Shown: in pieces, positions 1-8,532 of the stretch
How positions within the stretch are numbered: position 1 is the stretch's first letter
Layout: each line of letters opens with the position of its first letter
Assembly: GCF_002893625.1 (NCBI RefSeq)
Contig: NZ_PKMZ01000001.1
Span: 310,001 to 374,000, forward strand
From: Mangrovicella endophytica
Lineage (GTDB): Bacteria; Pseudomonadota; Alphaproteobacteria; Rhizobiales; Rhizobiaceae
Reading direction: 5' to 3'
Length of the DNA: 64,000 nucleotides
Notes under the pieces: generated by a model
Databases searched by the model: none
Told to the model about the DNA's origin: nothing
The model's input: the letters and a program-made list of their open reading frames with translations, nothing else
Made by a program: the position numbers and the translations under genes

Positions 1-23
1 GGAAGCTCCGCCGCCTGAAAGGT

Positions 24-191
24 TCAGAACAAGTTGGAGCTCGTCTTGACGGGGCAGACGAGGTTCTGGTCGGTCCGGCAGCCGCCGGTGTCGATCGCCC
101 AGGCCTGCCGGTTACCCTGTGTCGCCAGGAAGGCGAAGGAAAGGGCGAAGACGAAGAAGAGCATGGCCACCATGGTCATCCTGATCAGCAT
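24..191 (-). CDS. Small exported protein, 55 aa, unknown function
   Basis: Seen: an ATG at 191 is preceded by AAAGGA seven bases upstream and opens a 55-codon frame ending in TGA at 24-26. Residues 1-23 are hydrophobic after an Arg at position 4 (ML-FFVFALSF core), like a signal peptide or a single membrane anchor. The rest is polar with only two cysteines (C38 and C46, spaced CX7C), which could form one disulfide in the periplasm. It lies 194 bases before, and divergent from, the GST gene. I do not recognise a family; the strong ribosome site and signal-like start are the reasons to call it. Confidence 0.55.
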   Translation of the reverse strand: MLIRMTMVAMLFFVFALSFAFLATQGNRQAWAIDTGGCRTDQNLVCPVKTSSNLF

Positions 192-385
192 GCCGCATCC
201 TTTCGACTCGAACGTTCAACGACATCCACGATGCCGATCTAGCAGGCCGAAGCTGAACCGGAGCTGAGCGGGATCGAATGCTCGCGCACGCTACAGGCCA
301 AGGCCGCCGCCGATTGCATCGCCGCGGTGCCGCGCTAGCTTGCCGTGCGGCCGCGCCAGAAGAAGCGGCAGAATGGGAGCATTTC

Positions 386-1093
386 ATGGCGGACCAGGTA
401 AAGCCGATCGAACTGCACTACTGGCCGACGCCGAACGGCTGGAAGATCTCGATCATGCTGGAGGAGCTCGGCGTCCCCTACGAGGTTCACTACGTCAATA
501 TCGGTGCCGGTGAGCAGTTCAGGCCGGAGTTCCTGGCGATCGCGCCGAACAATCGCATGCCGGCGATCGTCGATCCTGAGGGTCCCGGCGGAGCGCCGAT
601 CTCCGTCTTCGAATCGGGCGCGATCCTGCAATATCTCGGCCGCAAGTTCGGCCGCTTCTATCCGGCCGACGAGCGGCAGCGTGTGGCGGTGGACGAATGG
701 CTGTTCTGGCAGGTCGGTGGTCTCGGGCCGATGGCGGGGCAGGCTCACCACTTCCGCAACTACGCGCCGGAGAAGATCCCCTACGGTATCGACCGCTACA
801 CCAACGAGGTGCACCGCCTCTACGGCGTCATGAACAAACGCCTGGCCGAGAACGCCTTCCTCGGCGGTGCCGATTACTCGATCGCCGATATGGCCTGTGT
901 CGGCTGGGTGAAGCCGTACAAGAACCAGGGGCAGGAGATTACGGACTTTCCGCATCTGCAGCGCTGGTTCGAGATGCTCAACGAGCGGCCGGCGGTTCAG
1001 CGCGGGCTTGCCGTCGGCGCCGAACGCCGCTCCGATCTCAGCCAGGACAAGGCGGCGCAGGCGGTGCTGTTCGGCCAGCGCGCTCGGGACTGA
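386..1093 (+). CDS. yfcG: Glutathione S-transferase, YfcG/YghU (nu-class) type
   Basis: A 235-aa cytosolic GST resembling E. coli YfcG, a glutathione-dependent disulfide-bond oxidoreductase. The N-terminal thioredoxin-like domain (about residues 5-90) carries the PTPNGWKI active-site turn, the cis-Pro region NNRMPAIVD and the FESGAI glutathione-binding motif; the all-helical C-terminal domain contains WLFWQVGGLGPMAGQ and SIADMA, both characteristic of this subfamily. The ATG at 386 is chosen because GGGAG precedes it and the family begins here; the frame is open further upstream but that stretch is not protein-like. A strong terminator follows directly, so it is probably monocistronic. Confidence 0.9.
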   Translation: MADQVKPIELHYWPTPNGWKISIMLEELGVPYEVHYVNIGAGEQFRPEFLAIAPNNRMPAIVDPEGPGGAPISVFESGAILQYLGRKFGRFYPADERQRVAVDEWLFWQVGGLGPMAGQAHHFRNYAPEKIPYGIDRYTNEVHRLYGVMNKRLAENAFLGGADYSIADMACVGWVKPYKNQGQEITDFPHLQRWFEMLNERPAVQRGLAVGAERRSDLSQDKAAQAVLFGQRARD

Positions 1094-1112
1094 GCGGCGC
1101 GATCGCGGCACG

Positions 1113-1144
1113 ACGGCCGCGAGACAGTCGCGGCCGTTTTTTTT
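1113..1144 (+). terminator. Rho-independent terminator of the GST gene
   Basis: A perfect 10-bp stem (1113-1122 with 1128-1137) around a 5-base loop is followed by a run of seven to eight T. It starts 20 bases after the GST stop codon. Confidence 0.9.
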
Positions 1145-1249
1145 GAACCTGTTTTAGCCACGAGGCATAGGCACGAGCCGCTCAGCCTTCGCCGGCATGA
1201 CCGGCTTCGGGGTTAACGCTCAGCGTGTCGCCATTCTAGGGGCGGATGC

Positions 1250-1603
1250 TCAGACTCGGACCCAAGTCTGCGTCTTGCAGAAGATCTTCAGCGCGCAGCC
1301 CTTCAGGCTCATCCGGTCGCCATCGATGCTGGCGCTGCCGCTATAGGTCTTGTCGTCGCGCGGATCGATGACCGTGCCGCTGTATTCGCCGTTTGCGCCC
1401 TGCATCTCGCCGGCAGCCTTGCCCTTGTGCTTGCCGCTGATGACGGTGGCGCAGTAGCCGCCGCCGCAGGTCTCGACCTGAACAATCCCGCCGCCGGGGG
1501 CCCGCCACTTGCCGAGGATCGGATCGGCCGCCGCTGCGCTGCCGATCGTTCCGAGGAGAAGAGTACCGGCAATCGCCAGCGTCGTCATTGTTGTTCTTGG
1601 CAT
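1250..1603 (-). CDS. DUF2147 family exported protein (paralogue 1)
   Basis: A 117-aa protein with a signal peptide (cleavage likely after AAAA-D near residue 24) followed by one DUF2147 domain: DPILGKWR, then the GGGYCATVISG cysteine strand and a C-terminal SLKGC...F-C pair. DUF2147 proteins are small periplasmic beta-rich proteins, lipocalin-like, with unknown ligand. ATG at 1603 is preceded by AAAGGA; an in-frame extension upstream lacks a signal-peptide start. The second copy lies immediately upstream at 1786-2142, so the two are tandem duplicates that have diverged. Confidence 0.85.
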   Translation of the reverse strand: MPRTTMTTLAIAGTLLLGTIGSAAAADPILGKWRAPGGGIVQVETCGGGYCATVISGKHKGKAAGEMQGANGEYSGTVIDPRDDKTYSGSASIDGDRMSLKGCALKIFCKTQTWVRV

Positions 1604-1785
1604 TACGCTGTCCTTTGATGAGCCGCGTCCTCGATGCGGCGGCGCCAGACCTTCAGCCGCTACCACTCGGCTGGCCGTCCGAGATCGTCGGGCCGGTCCG
1701 GCTTTTGCTCTGCAACGCACGAGGACGCGATCGGTCGCGCATCGCGCGGTCACGATTGCCGTGAAGCCTGCAACAAGGTCCTGCG

Positions 1786-2142
1786 TCAGAGCCGGGTCAG
1801 CGACTGCGAGCGGCAGATCAGCCCACCGAGGACGCAGCCCGAGACGGACAGCGTGCCGCCGTCGATCTTGCCCTTGCCCGAATATTCCTTGCCGCCCTTG
1901 GTGTAGTCGGTGACGGTGCCCTTATAGGCATTGTCGCCGGTCCTCTGCATCTTGCCGAACTGCTTGCCGGCAAATGGCCCGCTCGTATAGGTGAGGCAGT
2001 AGCCGCCACTGCAGGGCGCGATCTTCGCCGCGTAGCCGGACGGCATCTTCCAGTTGCCCTCGATCGGGTCGGCCAGCGCGGCACCGAGCGGCATCAGCAT
2101 CAGGGCGATGGCCGCCGCCGCGCCTCGAACAGTATTCGTCAT
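1786..2142 (-). CDS. DUF2147 family exported protein (paralogue 2)
   Basis: A 118-aa exported DUF2147 protein. The signal peptide (residues 1-24, ending in GAALA) precedes DPIEGNWKMP, the SGGYCLTYTSG strand and the C-terminal SVSGCVLGGLIC region, the same layout as the neighbour at 1250-1603. The start ATG at 2142 has GGGAGGA upstream. The 182-base gap to the downstream paralogue leaves open whether they share a transcript. Function is unknown; the cysteines probably form disulfides in the periplasm. Confidence 0.85.
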   Translation of the reverse strand: MTNTVRGAAAAIALMLMPLGAALADPIEGNWKMPSGYAAKIAPCSGGYCLTYTSGPFAGKQFGKMQRTGDNAYKGTVTDYTKGGKEYSGKGKIDGGTLSVSGCVLGGLICRSQSLTRL

Positions 2143-2491
2143 GTCTAGTCCTCCCAGCGCCGACCGGCCGGTTGGCTCGATACTGCGCGAGGACAAGGGT
2201 TAGAGCGCAGGCTCACCCCGCACCAGTGGAATCTTCTTGTGGGCTGCAGTGCCGGCGCATCGCCCTGGGTGGCCTGCTCCGCGATGATGAGCGGCTGCGA
2301 CGGGGGTGGCTGCAGTCCTTCCTGATCTTCAAGCTTCCTTAGTCGTATCCGCCTCGAACGCAGTCGAACCAGGCAGACGACGCTCCGTTAATTCGAATTA
2401 GCTTCGAATTTTAGCGATCTCTTCAAACCGCAGCGGCATCCTCGCACCACAAACGCAGCAAGCCGAACATCGTCCTTGAGGAACTACTGCA
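2143..2491. other. Gene-free region with an AT-rich inverted repeat
   Basis: No convincing coding frame on either strand. The right half (about 2380-2420) is markedly AT-richer than its surroundings and holds the inverted repeat at 2390-2410. It should contain the divergent promoters of the DUF2147 gene on the left and the 2492 gene on the right. Confidence 0.5.
2390..2410. promoter_or_regulatory. Inverted repeat AATTCGAA-N5-TTCGAATT, candidate operator
   Basis: Two perfect 8-base arms separated by five bases; each half also contains the palindrome TTCGAA. It lies about 80 bases upstream of the 2492 gene in a locally AT-rich patch. No regulator gene is adjacent, so the binding protein is unknown. 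Confidence 0.4.
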
Positions 2492-2764
2492 ATGTCGCTC
2501 TTCGAACGCATCGATACCGCAGCCGCCGCCACCGCTCCCGCCGGCCTGATTGCCGCCGACGTCCTGTTCGAGATGGGCATGCGCCTGGCCGCCGGCCGCG
2601 ATGGCGCCGTCGATCTCGTCGCCGCCCACATGTACTTCAATCTCGCCGACCAGAAGGGCGCCGAGCGCGCGGCCTTCTACCGGCAGGAAATGGCGGACCA
2701 GATGAGCAAGAGCGAGATCGCCAAGGCGCTGCGCGCCGCCCGCGAGTGGCTGACGCTGCACTGA
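2492..2764 (+). CDS. Small Sel1-like repeat protein, 90 aa
   Basis: A 90-aa soluble, mostly helical protein. Residues about 22-65 fit one degenerate Sel1/TPR-like unit (LFEMGMRLAAGRDGAVDLVAAHMYFNLADQKG), followed by a charged helix ending AAREWLTLH. Similar short proteins occur in Rhizobiales as uncharacterised genes. GAGGA precedes the ATG. It converges on the HisC-like gene with only 28 bases between stops. Sel1-type units usually mediate protein contacts; no partner can be named. Confidence 0.75.
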   Translation: MSLFERIDTAAAATAPAGLIAADVLFEMGMRLAAGRDGAVDLVAAHMYFNLADQKGAERAAFYRQEMADQMSKSEIAKALRAAREWLTLH

Positions 2765-2792
2765 CATCCGCTGACCACCGCGGTTGCCATCG

Positions 2793-3905
2793 TCAGCCGC
2801 GCGGCGGGCCGACCTCCGTCAGAGCATCCGTCAGCACCGTCTCGAACAGGTCGAGATCTGCGTCGCGCCCGACCGTGACTCGGATCAACCGGTCGAGCGG
2901 CGCAACGCCCGGCATGCGGATGAAGACGCCGCGCCGGATCACCGCGTCGAGCAGGCCCCTGGCGTAAGCGCCGTCGCCGCCACAGCCGATCGCGACGAAA
3001 TTCGTGGCGGAGGGGAGCGGCCTCAGGCCCGCTGCCGCTGCGATCGCCGCCAGCCGCTCACGGCCACGGGTGACGCGCGCCACCGTCTCCTGCAGGTAGG
3101 ATTGGTCAGCGAGCGCCGCCAGCGCTCCGGCCTGTGCCATGCGCGATAGGCCGAAATGATTGCGCACCTTGTCGAACTGCACGATCGCGTCGGGCTCGCC
3201 GATGGCGTAGCCGACGCGCACGCCCGCCATGCCATAGGCCTTGGAGAACGTCCGGAAGCGCAGGAGATTGGGGCGCAGCAGCGTCACTGACGGCAGCGCC
3301 GAAGCGGGAGCGAAGTCGCTATAGGCTTCGTCGAGGACGAGGATCGTCTCCGGCGGCGTCGCCTCGATCAGCCGCTCGACCTCGCTAGCCTCGTGCCACG
3401 ACCCCGTCGGATTATCGGGATTGGCGAAGTAGAGGAGCTTCGGCCGCACGTCTCGAGCCCGTTCGATCAGCGCGTCGATGTCCTCGCGGTCGTCGCGGTA
3501 GGGCACCGTGTCGAGAAGACCCCCATGGCCGGCGACGTGGAACGCAAAGGTCGGATACGCGCCCTTCGACGTAACCACCGTGTCGCCCGGCTCCACCGTC
3601 AGGCGGACGAGCAGCCCGAGCAGCCCGTCGATCCCTTCGCCGACCATGATGTTCGAGGGATCGAGGCCGTGGAAGGCGGCGATCGCCGCCCGCAACTCAT
3701 GCACTTCCGGATCGCCATAGGCCCAGCTCTGCGCCGCCGCCTCGGCCATGGCCGCTATGACACGCGGCGAGGGGCCGAAGACGCTTTCATTGGCGCCGAG
3801 CCGGGCTTTAAAGGTGACGCCCGTTCGACGTTCGATCGCCTCCGGCCCGACGAAGGGCACAGTGGCGGGCAACGAGCGGGCGAGGGCGGTGAAGAGGGGC
3901 TGCAT
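2793..3905 (-). CDS. HisC-like PLP-dependent aminotransferase (class I/II)
   Basis: A 370-aa fold-type I aminotransferase. Visible landmarks are the PDNPTG substrate/cofactor loop, LDEAYSDF (the Asp that binds the pyridine nitrogen and the Tyr), the catalytic Lys in FRTFSKAYGMAG and the C-terminal Arg region LIRVTVG. It is closest to histidinol-phosphate aminotransferases, but no other his gene is nearby and the family includes aromatic and other aminotransferases, so the substrate is not fixed. ATG at 3905 is preceded by GGGA; a TTG fifteen bases upstream is the alternative. Confidence 0.85.
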   Translation of the reverse strand: MQPLFTALARSLPATVPFVGPEAIERRTGVTFKARLGANESVFGPSPRVIAAMAEAAAQSWAYGDPEVHELRAAIAAFHGLDPSNIMVGEGIDGLLGLLVRLTVEPGDTVVTSKGAYPTFAFHVAGHGGLLDTVPYRDDREDIDALIERARDVRPKLLYFANPDNPTGSWHEASEVERLIEATPPETILVLDEAYSDFAPASALPSVTLLRPNLLRFRTFSKAYGMAGVRVGYAIGEPDAIVQFDKVRNHFGLSRMAQAGALAALADQSYLQETVARVTRGRERLAAIAAAAGLRPLPSATNFVAIGCGGDGAYARGLLDAVIRRGVFIRMPGVAPLDRLIRVTVGRDADLDLFETVLTDALTEVGPPRG

Positions 3906-3989
3906 GATCGTCCCGGGCAAGCGTGGGCGACCGTTCTACGAATTTCGCCGGCGACCCGCCAGTTCCTGCGATAAAGGATGCGGGGATGA

Positions 3990-4298
3990 TCAACCCCAAC
4001 GAGGATCCTGCCGTCCCGCATAAAGAATGCGGAGGATGACCACCTCATTCTGTTCGACCACAAAGGCGATGCTGACGCGGCGCTCGAAGCCGACGATGCG
4101 GAGGCCCGGGCTGATGTCATCACGCGCCGTACCCCGCGCTGGAAATGTCTCGAAGCGCGCCAGGAACTCCTCGATTCGCGCTAAATAGTCCTTCGCCATT
4201 ACCGGTGAACGCGATCCGTGCCGCACCAGCCGATAGATGCTGAGCAGATCAGCTTCAGCTTCAGCTTCGGCGGTCAGGCGGACGGTGTAGCGCGTCAC
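3990..4298 (-). CDS. ParE/RelE-family toxin
   Basis: A 102-aa protein with the RelE/ParE fold layout: an N-terminal strand (YTVRLTAEAEADL), two helices (about 15-50, DYLARIEEFLARFETFPARG) and C-terminal strands with R-IVGFERRVSIAFVVEQNEVVILRILYAGR. The closing sequence ILYAGRQDP is typical of ParE toxins, which poison gyrase. It overlaps the upstream antitoxin gene by four bases (ATGA), the usual translational coupling in these modules. Confidence 0.85.
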   Translation of the reverse strand: MTRYTVRLTAEAEAEADLLSIYRLVRHGSRSPVMAKDYLARIEEFLARFETFPARGTARDDISPGLRIVGFERRVSIAFVVEQNEVVILRILYAGRQDPRWG

Positions 4299-4579
4299 TC
4301 AAACTCGTTCCGCTCAATGTCGTCGATCGCAGTGTTGAGGCGCTGACGTGCTGCCGCAAGTGTTTCGGCCCGCTGCGGGTCTGATCGATGAGCGTCGAGC
4401 GTCGGCAGGACGTCATGGCGCAGCCACTGCTCGATCTCTTCGTCGCGCTCCTGCAGGGCGAGCAGGCCCTCGCGGATCGCCTCGGTCTCCGACATCGATT
4501 GGCCGCTCTCGACACGCTCGCGCAGCATGTCGGCGACGTCTGCCGGTACGGTAACGGTGAGTGGCTGCTGGGATCGCAT
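4295..4579 (-). CDS. ParD-type ribbon-helix-helix antitoxin
   Basis: A 94-aa protein. Its first half (LTVTVPADVADMLRERVESGQSMSETEAIREGLLAL) is a ribbon-helix-helix DNA-binding domain; the acidic, helical second half is expected to wrap the toxin. By analogy with ParD it neutralises the downstream ParE protein and represses its own promoter in the 50-base gap before ligD. The frame ends by overlapping the toxin start (ATGA). Confidence 0.85.
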   Translation of the reverse strand: MRSQQPLTVTVPADVADMLRERVESGQSMSETEAIREGLLALQERDEEIEQWLRHDVLPTLDAHRSDPQRAETLAAARQRLNTAIDDIERNEFE

Positions 4580-4630
4580 TCTGATGTCCTCTGCGCCCTA
4601 CCATACTATGATCGGAGCAGGCCGTCCGGT

Positions 4631-7411
4631 TCAAGCGTCGATATCAGCCCCCACCGCCTTCAGTGCGGCCTTGGTCAACCCCTGCGAGATCGAGCCGTAA
4701 TCAGCCCATGGATCAGGCTCATCCAACCGCGCCAGCACCGTATCCAGCGTGAAGCCGTTGGCGCGGTCGAGCCCCTCCAGCTCCTCCCAGCTCACCGGAG
4801 TCGCCACCGGCGCCCCGGTGCGCGAGCGTGTGGAATAGGGTGCGATGGCCGTCGAGCCGCGTTCGTTGCGCAGCCAGTCGACAAAGATCAGGCCCTTGCG
4901 CTTGGCCTTCGACATCGTCGCGATGAAGCGCTTTGGCTCGGCCTCTGCCAGCCGATAGGCGAAGCCGCGGGCAAACGCCTTCACCGCCGGCCATGCCTGC
5001 CGCCGGTTCAGCGGCACCACGACATGAACGCCCTTGCCGCCGGTTACCATCGGCAGGCTGTCGAGCTTCAGTTCCTTCAGGAGCCCCCGCAGATCGCGCG
5101 CCGCAGCCTTGACGTCCTCGAAGTTCAGGCCCTCGTCCGGATCGAGATCGAAGATCAGCCGGTCCGGGTTCTCGATCCGGTCGTTGCGCGAGCCCCAGAT
5201 GTGGAACTCCATCGTGTTCATCTGCACGGCGGCAACGAGGCCGGCCGCATCCTCGACATAGAGGTAGTCCTCCGTCGAGCCGTCCTTCTCGGTGATCGGG
5301 ATCTTCCGGATGGCGGCGGGAAAGCCGCCGGAGTCGTGCTTCTGGAAGAAGCAGTGGCGTGCGCCACCCTGCGGACACCGCACCAGCGACAGCGGCCGTC
5401 GCCCGGCATGCGCCAGCATGCGTTCGGAGACTGCCTCGTAATAACGCGCGAGGTCGAGCTTGGTGACGCCCTGGCTCTCGAAAACGACCCGCTCGGGATG
5501 GGTCAGCTTGATCCCGGCCACGGTGTCGCCTCCGGCAGCCGCCTTGTCTTTCGGCTGGGTGGCAGGCGCAGCCTTCTTGGTGGCGGCCTTCGTGCCCGAA
5601 GGTGCGGAGGCACGCCGCTTGGGCTGTTGGGCCTTTGCTGCTGCCGGCTCGTTGCTCTCGGCCTCGCCGACCGTTCCAACATCGGCAGCGGTCTCGTCGA
5701 CGACGTCTTCCGCCGGCTTGTCCTCGCGCAGACCCATGAATACGCCGTGCCTGATGCTGCCATCGGCTGTCATCTCGGCATATTCGATCTCGGCGACCAG
5801 CACCGGCTCCACGAAGCGGGACGTGCGCGCGATCGGGCGCGGCAACTCGGCAAAGGGCGACGTCTTGCGGGCGATCTCAGTGAAGCGCCGCTTCAGCTCC
5901 AGCATGATGTCCTGGCCGAAGCCCGATCCCACCTTGCCCCGATAGCGGAACTGGCCGCCTTCGTGGACGCCGAGCAGGATCGAGGAAAAGGGCCGCGACG
6001 TCTTGTCGGACGGCGCATAGCCACCGATGACGAATTCCTGCCGGCGCTTGCACTTCACCTTCAGCCAGGACTTGGTCCGTCCTGGGGAGTAGGGCGCGTC
6101 GGCGCGTTTGGCGACGATGCCCTCATGATTGGCCGAGCAGATCGACTTGAAGACCGCCGCCCCGCTGCCGGTGATATGCTCGCTGTAGAGGAGAGCCGGT
6201 TGCTCCGCCGCGGCGATGAGCGCTTCGAGTTTGCGCTTGCGCTCACGCAAGGGGAGCGTCGTCAGGTCCTCGCCGTCGAGTTCGAGGAGGTCGAAGCAGA
6301 AGCAGGCGAGGTCGCCGCCTTCCGACAGGCGCATCTGCAGCGTCGAGAAGTCGGTGCGGCCGTCGGGGTCGAAGGCCACCACCTCGCCGTCGATCAAGGC
6401 ACTGCGGCAGGGCAGCGCCAGGACCGCCGGCAGCAGCGGCGCGAAGCGGTCGGTCCAGTCGTTCTCGTTGCGGGTATAGAGGACCGCCTTCTCGCCGGCG
6501 ACTGCGATCAGCACGCGATAGCCGTCATACTTCATCTCGTGCAGCCAGCCATCGCCCTCTGGCGGTGCGTCGACGAGGGTCGCGAGCTGCACCGGCCGGA
6601 AGGCCGGCAAGGGCAGCGCCTTGCCTTTCGGCTTGGCGGTGCTTCGGCCGGCTGGCGCGGCGCCGCTCGTCCCGGATTTTACGCTCGTCTCGGCGTCCGC
6701 CGTATCGCGGCCACCCTTGCTCGAAGCCGTGGCGCCCCTGGCGGCACGATCGGAGCTCTTGCCCTTCTTCGCCGAAGGCGAAGCCGTAGCCTCATGCGCG
6801 CCGCGCGACGATTGCCATACCGCGTCGTGCCCCGCAGCGATGGCATCCAGATCCCGCCCCGTTTTCACGCTGTCCGGCTTTTCCGTAACGATGTCGCGGG
6901 TCGGGTCGGCAGCCTCGTCCTTCTCCTTGATGAGCAGCCAGTTCTCGCGTTTCTCGCCGGGTCGCGGCTTCATCCGCACCAGCGCCCAGTGGCCGGAGAG
7001 CTTCTCGCCCTTCAGCAGCATCTTCACAGAGCCGTCGCGCAAACCCTCCTCGGGGTCGTTCTGCGGTTCCCAGGTGCCTGTGTCCCAGAGCATCACGGTG
7101 CCGCCGCCATACTGGCCCTTCGGGATGATTCCCTCGAAGTCGCCATACTCGAGTGGGTGATCCTCGGTGCGCACCGCGAGGCGCTTGTCCTTCGGGTCGT
7201 AACTCGGCCCCTTCGTCACGGCCCAGCTCTTCAGGACGCCGTGCCATTCGATGCGGAAGTCGTAGTGGAGCCGCGTCGCATCGTGCTTCTGCACGCAGAA
7301 GGTCAGGCCCTCTGCGCCGGCGCGCTCGGCTGCGCCGGACGGCTCGGCCGTCTTGCTGAAGTCGCGCTTGTCCCGGTAGGCCTTGAGAAGCGTGTCCGCC
7401 TTTGTCGCCAT
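4631..7411 (-). CDS. ligD: Multifunctional ATP-dependent DNA ligase LigD
   Basis: A 926-aa non-homologous end-joining enzyme with three catalytic domains in the order phosphoesterase, ligase, polymerase. Residues about 15-165 form the 3'-phosphoesterase (CVQKHDATRLHYDFR, HPLEYGDFEG). The ligase starts near 270; its nucleotidyl Lys is K294 in EMKYDGYR, with DGEVVAFD and WLKVKCKRRQE as later motifs. The polymerase/primase domain runs from about 635 (THPERVVF) to the end, with the metal-binding LIFDLDPDEGL and WLRNERGSTA. Two linkers (about 200-265 and 575-630) are Ala/Ser/Lys-rich and low-complexity. It lies 20 bases downstream of ku in one operon. Confidence 0.95.
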   Translation of the reverse strand: MATKADTLLKAYRDKRDFSKTAEPSGAAERAGAEGLTFCVQKHDATRLHYDFRIEWHGVLKSWAVTKGPSYDPKDKRLAVRTEDHPLEYGDFEGIIPKGQYGGGTVMLWDTGTWEPQNDPEEGLRDGSVKMLLKGEKLSGHWALVRMKPRPGEKRENWLLIKEKDEAADPTRDIVTEKPDSVKTGRDLDAIAAGHDAVWQSSRGAHEATASPSAKKGKSSDRAARGATASSKGGRDTADAETSVKSGTSGAAPAGRSTAKPKGKALPLPAFRPVQLATLVDAPPEGDGWLHEMKYDGYRVLIAVAGEKAVLYTRNENDWTDRFAPLLPAVLALPCRSALIDGEVVAFDPDGRTDFSTLQMRLSEGGDLACFCFDLLELDGEDLTTLPLRERKRKLEALIAAAEQPALLYSEHITGSGAAVFKSICSANHEGIVAKRADAPYSPGRTKSWLKVKCKRRQEFVIGGYAPSDKTSRPFSSILLGVHEGGQFRYRGKVGSGFGQDIMLELKRRFTEIARKTSPFAELPRPIARTSRFVEPVLVAEIEYAEMTADGSIRHGVFMGLREDKPAEDVVDETAADVGTVGEAESNEPAAAKAQQPKRRASAPSGTKAATKKAAPATQPKDKAAAGGDTVAGIKLTHPERVVFESQGVTKLDLARYYEAVSERMLAHAGRRPLSLVRCPQGGARHCFFQKHDSGGFPAAIRKIPITEKDGSTEDYLYVEDAAGLVAAVQMNTMEFHIWGSRNDRIENPDRLIFDLDPDEGLNFEDVKAAARDLRGLLKELKLDSLPMVTGGKGVHVVVPLNRRQAWPAVKAFARGFAYRLAEAEPKRFIATMSKAKRKGLIFVDWLRNERGSTAIAPYSTRSRTGAPVATPVSWEELEGLDRANGFTLDTVLARLDEPDPWADYGSISQGLTKAALKAVGADIDA

Positions 7412-7431
7412 GTCGCGTGGCTCTGAGCCGT

Positions 7432-8472
7432 TCAGGCCGTCTTGCGCCGGCGCGCAGCTGGTGCTGCTGCGGCCTTGGCGCCGGCAGGCTTGGCGGCGCC
7501 CTTGTCAGCGGCGGCCTTGGCCGGCGCACGGCGCTTGGCTGGCTCGGGCTTTGCCGGCTCTGCCTTCTCGGGCGCCTTGGCCTCCGCCGCGGCGGCCTTC
7601 TTTTTGGCTCCGCCGCTCTTTGCAGCGGGTTCAGCCGTCCCCTTCGCCTCCTCCTTCTTTCCAGCTGCGCCGGAATTGGCCTCCAGGCTCTTCTTCAGGC
7701 TCGCCATGAGGTCGATGACGTTGCTCTTGGTGCGGACCGGCGCCTCGTCCGCGTCCTCCTCGATGGTGATCTGCGAACTGCCGCCCTTCTTGCGCTTCTC
7801 CGCGATCAGAGCTTTCAGCGAGGTGATGTAGTGGTCGGTGAAGGCCTTCGCGTTGAAGGGTCCCGTCTTGCGCTTGATCAGCTCCGTCGCGACAGCCAGC
7901 AGCTCCTCGTCGGCGGTCTCGCTGGAAATCTCGGAGAAGACCGAGTCGGACTTCCGCACCTCGTCCTCGTAATGCAGCGTCTCCAGCAGCAACCCGGTGC
8001 CGCAGGGGCGGACCGCCACCAGATACTCCTTGCCGCGCAGGGCCAGCTGACCGATGCCGGTCTTCTGCGACTGGCGCAGCGCGTCGCGCACCACCCGGAA
8101 GGCGTCCTCCGCCAGTTCGTCCTGCGGCACGATGTAATAAGGCTTGTCATAATAGAGGGGCGGGATGTCGCAGCTGTCGACGAACTGCACCAGCTCCAGC
8201 GTCTTCTTGGTCTCGAGCTTGACCTCGTCGATCTCCTCGTCGGTGATCAGGACGTACTCGTCCTTGGCGTATTCGTAGCCTTTCACGATATCCTTGGCGT
8301 CGATCGGGCCGACGCCCGGCACCACCTTCTCATAGTGGATGCGCTTGCCGCTGTTGCGGTCGATCTGCCGAAAGCTGATGGCAGAGCCCGACGTCGTCGC
8401 CGAGTACATCTCGACCGGGATCGACACGAGCGAAAGGCGGATCTGACCCTTCCAGATGGGGCGCGGCGCCAT
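7432..8472 (-). CDS. ku: DNA end-binding protein Ku
   Basis: A 346-aa bacterial Ku homodimer subunit that encircles broken DNA ends and recruits LigD. Residues 1-255 are the Ku core (IWKGQIRLSLVSIPVEMY, HYEKVVPGVGP, PLYYDKPYYIVP, KTGPFNAKAFTDHY). From about residue 255 the tail is long, basic and low-complexity (Lys/Ala/Pro/Glu repeats ending RRRKTA), like the extended basic tails of some bacterial Ku proteins that add DNA contacts. ATG at 8472 is used with GGAG upstream; a TTG lies 12 bases further out. First gene of the ku-ligD operon. Confidence 0.95.
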   Translation of the reverse strand: MAPRPIWKGQIRLSLVSIPVEMYSATTSGSAISFRQIDRNSGKRIHYEKVVPGVGPIDAKDIVKGYEYAKDEYVLITDEEIDEVKLETKKTLELVQFVDSCDIPPLYYDKPYYIVPQDELAEDAFRVVRDALRQSQKTGIGQLALRGKEYLVAVRPCGTGLLLETLHYEDEVRKSDSVFSEISSETADEELLAVATELIKRKTGPFNAKAFTDHYITSLKALIAEKRKKGGSSQITIEEDADEAPVRTKSNVIDLMASLKKSLEANSGAAGKKEEAKGTAEPAAKSGGAKKKAAAAEAKAPEKAEPAKPEPAKRRAPAKAAADKGAAKPAGAKAAAAPAARRRKTA

Positions 8473-8532
8473 CGAACACTCCAACGCAAGACTTCGAACT
8501 GAAGGCTGTGACTCAACGTGACTCCGCTCGCA

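Noticed and set aside
4388-7426. A 1012-codon open frame on the plus strand opposite ligD
   Set aside because: It mirrors the codons of the clearly homologous LigD on the other strand; such long antisense frames are expected in GC-rich coding DNA. Its translation shows no domain and is rich in Arg, Leu and His.
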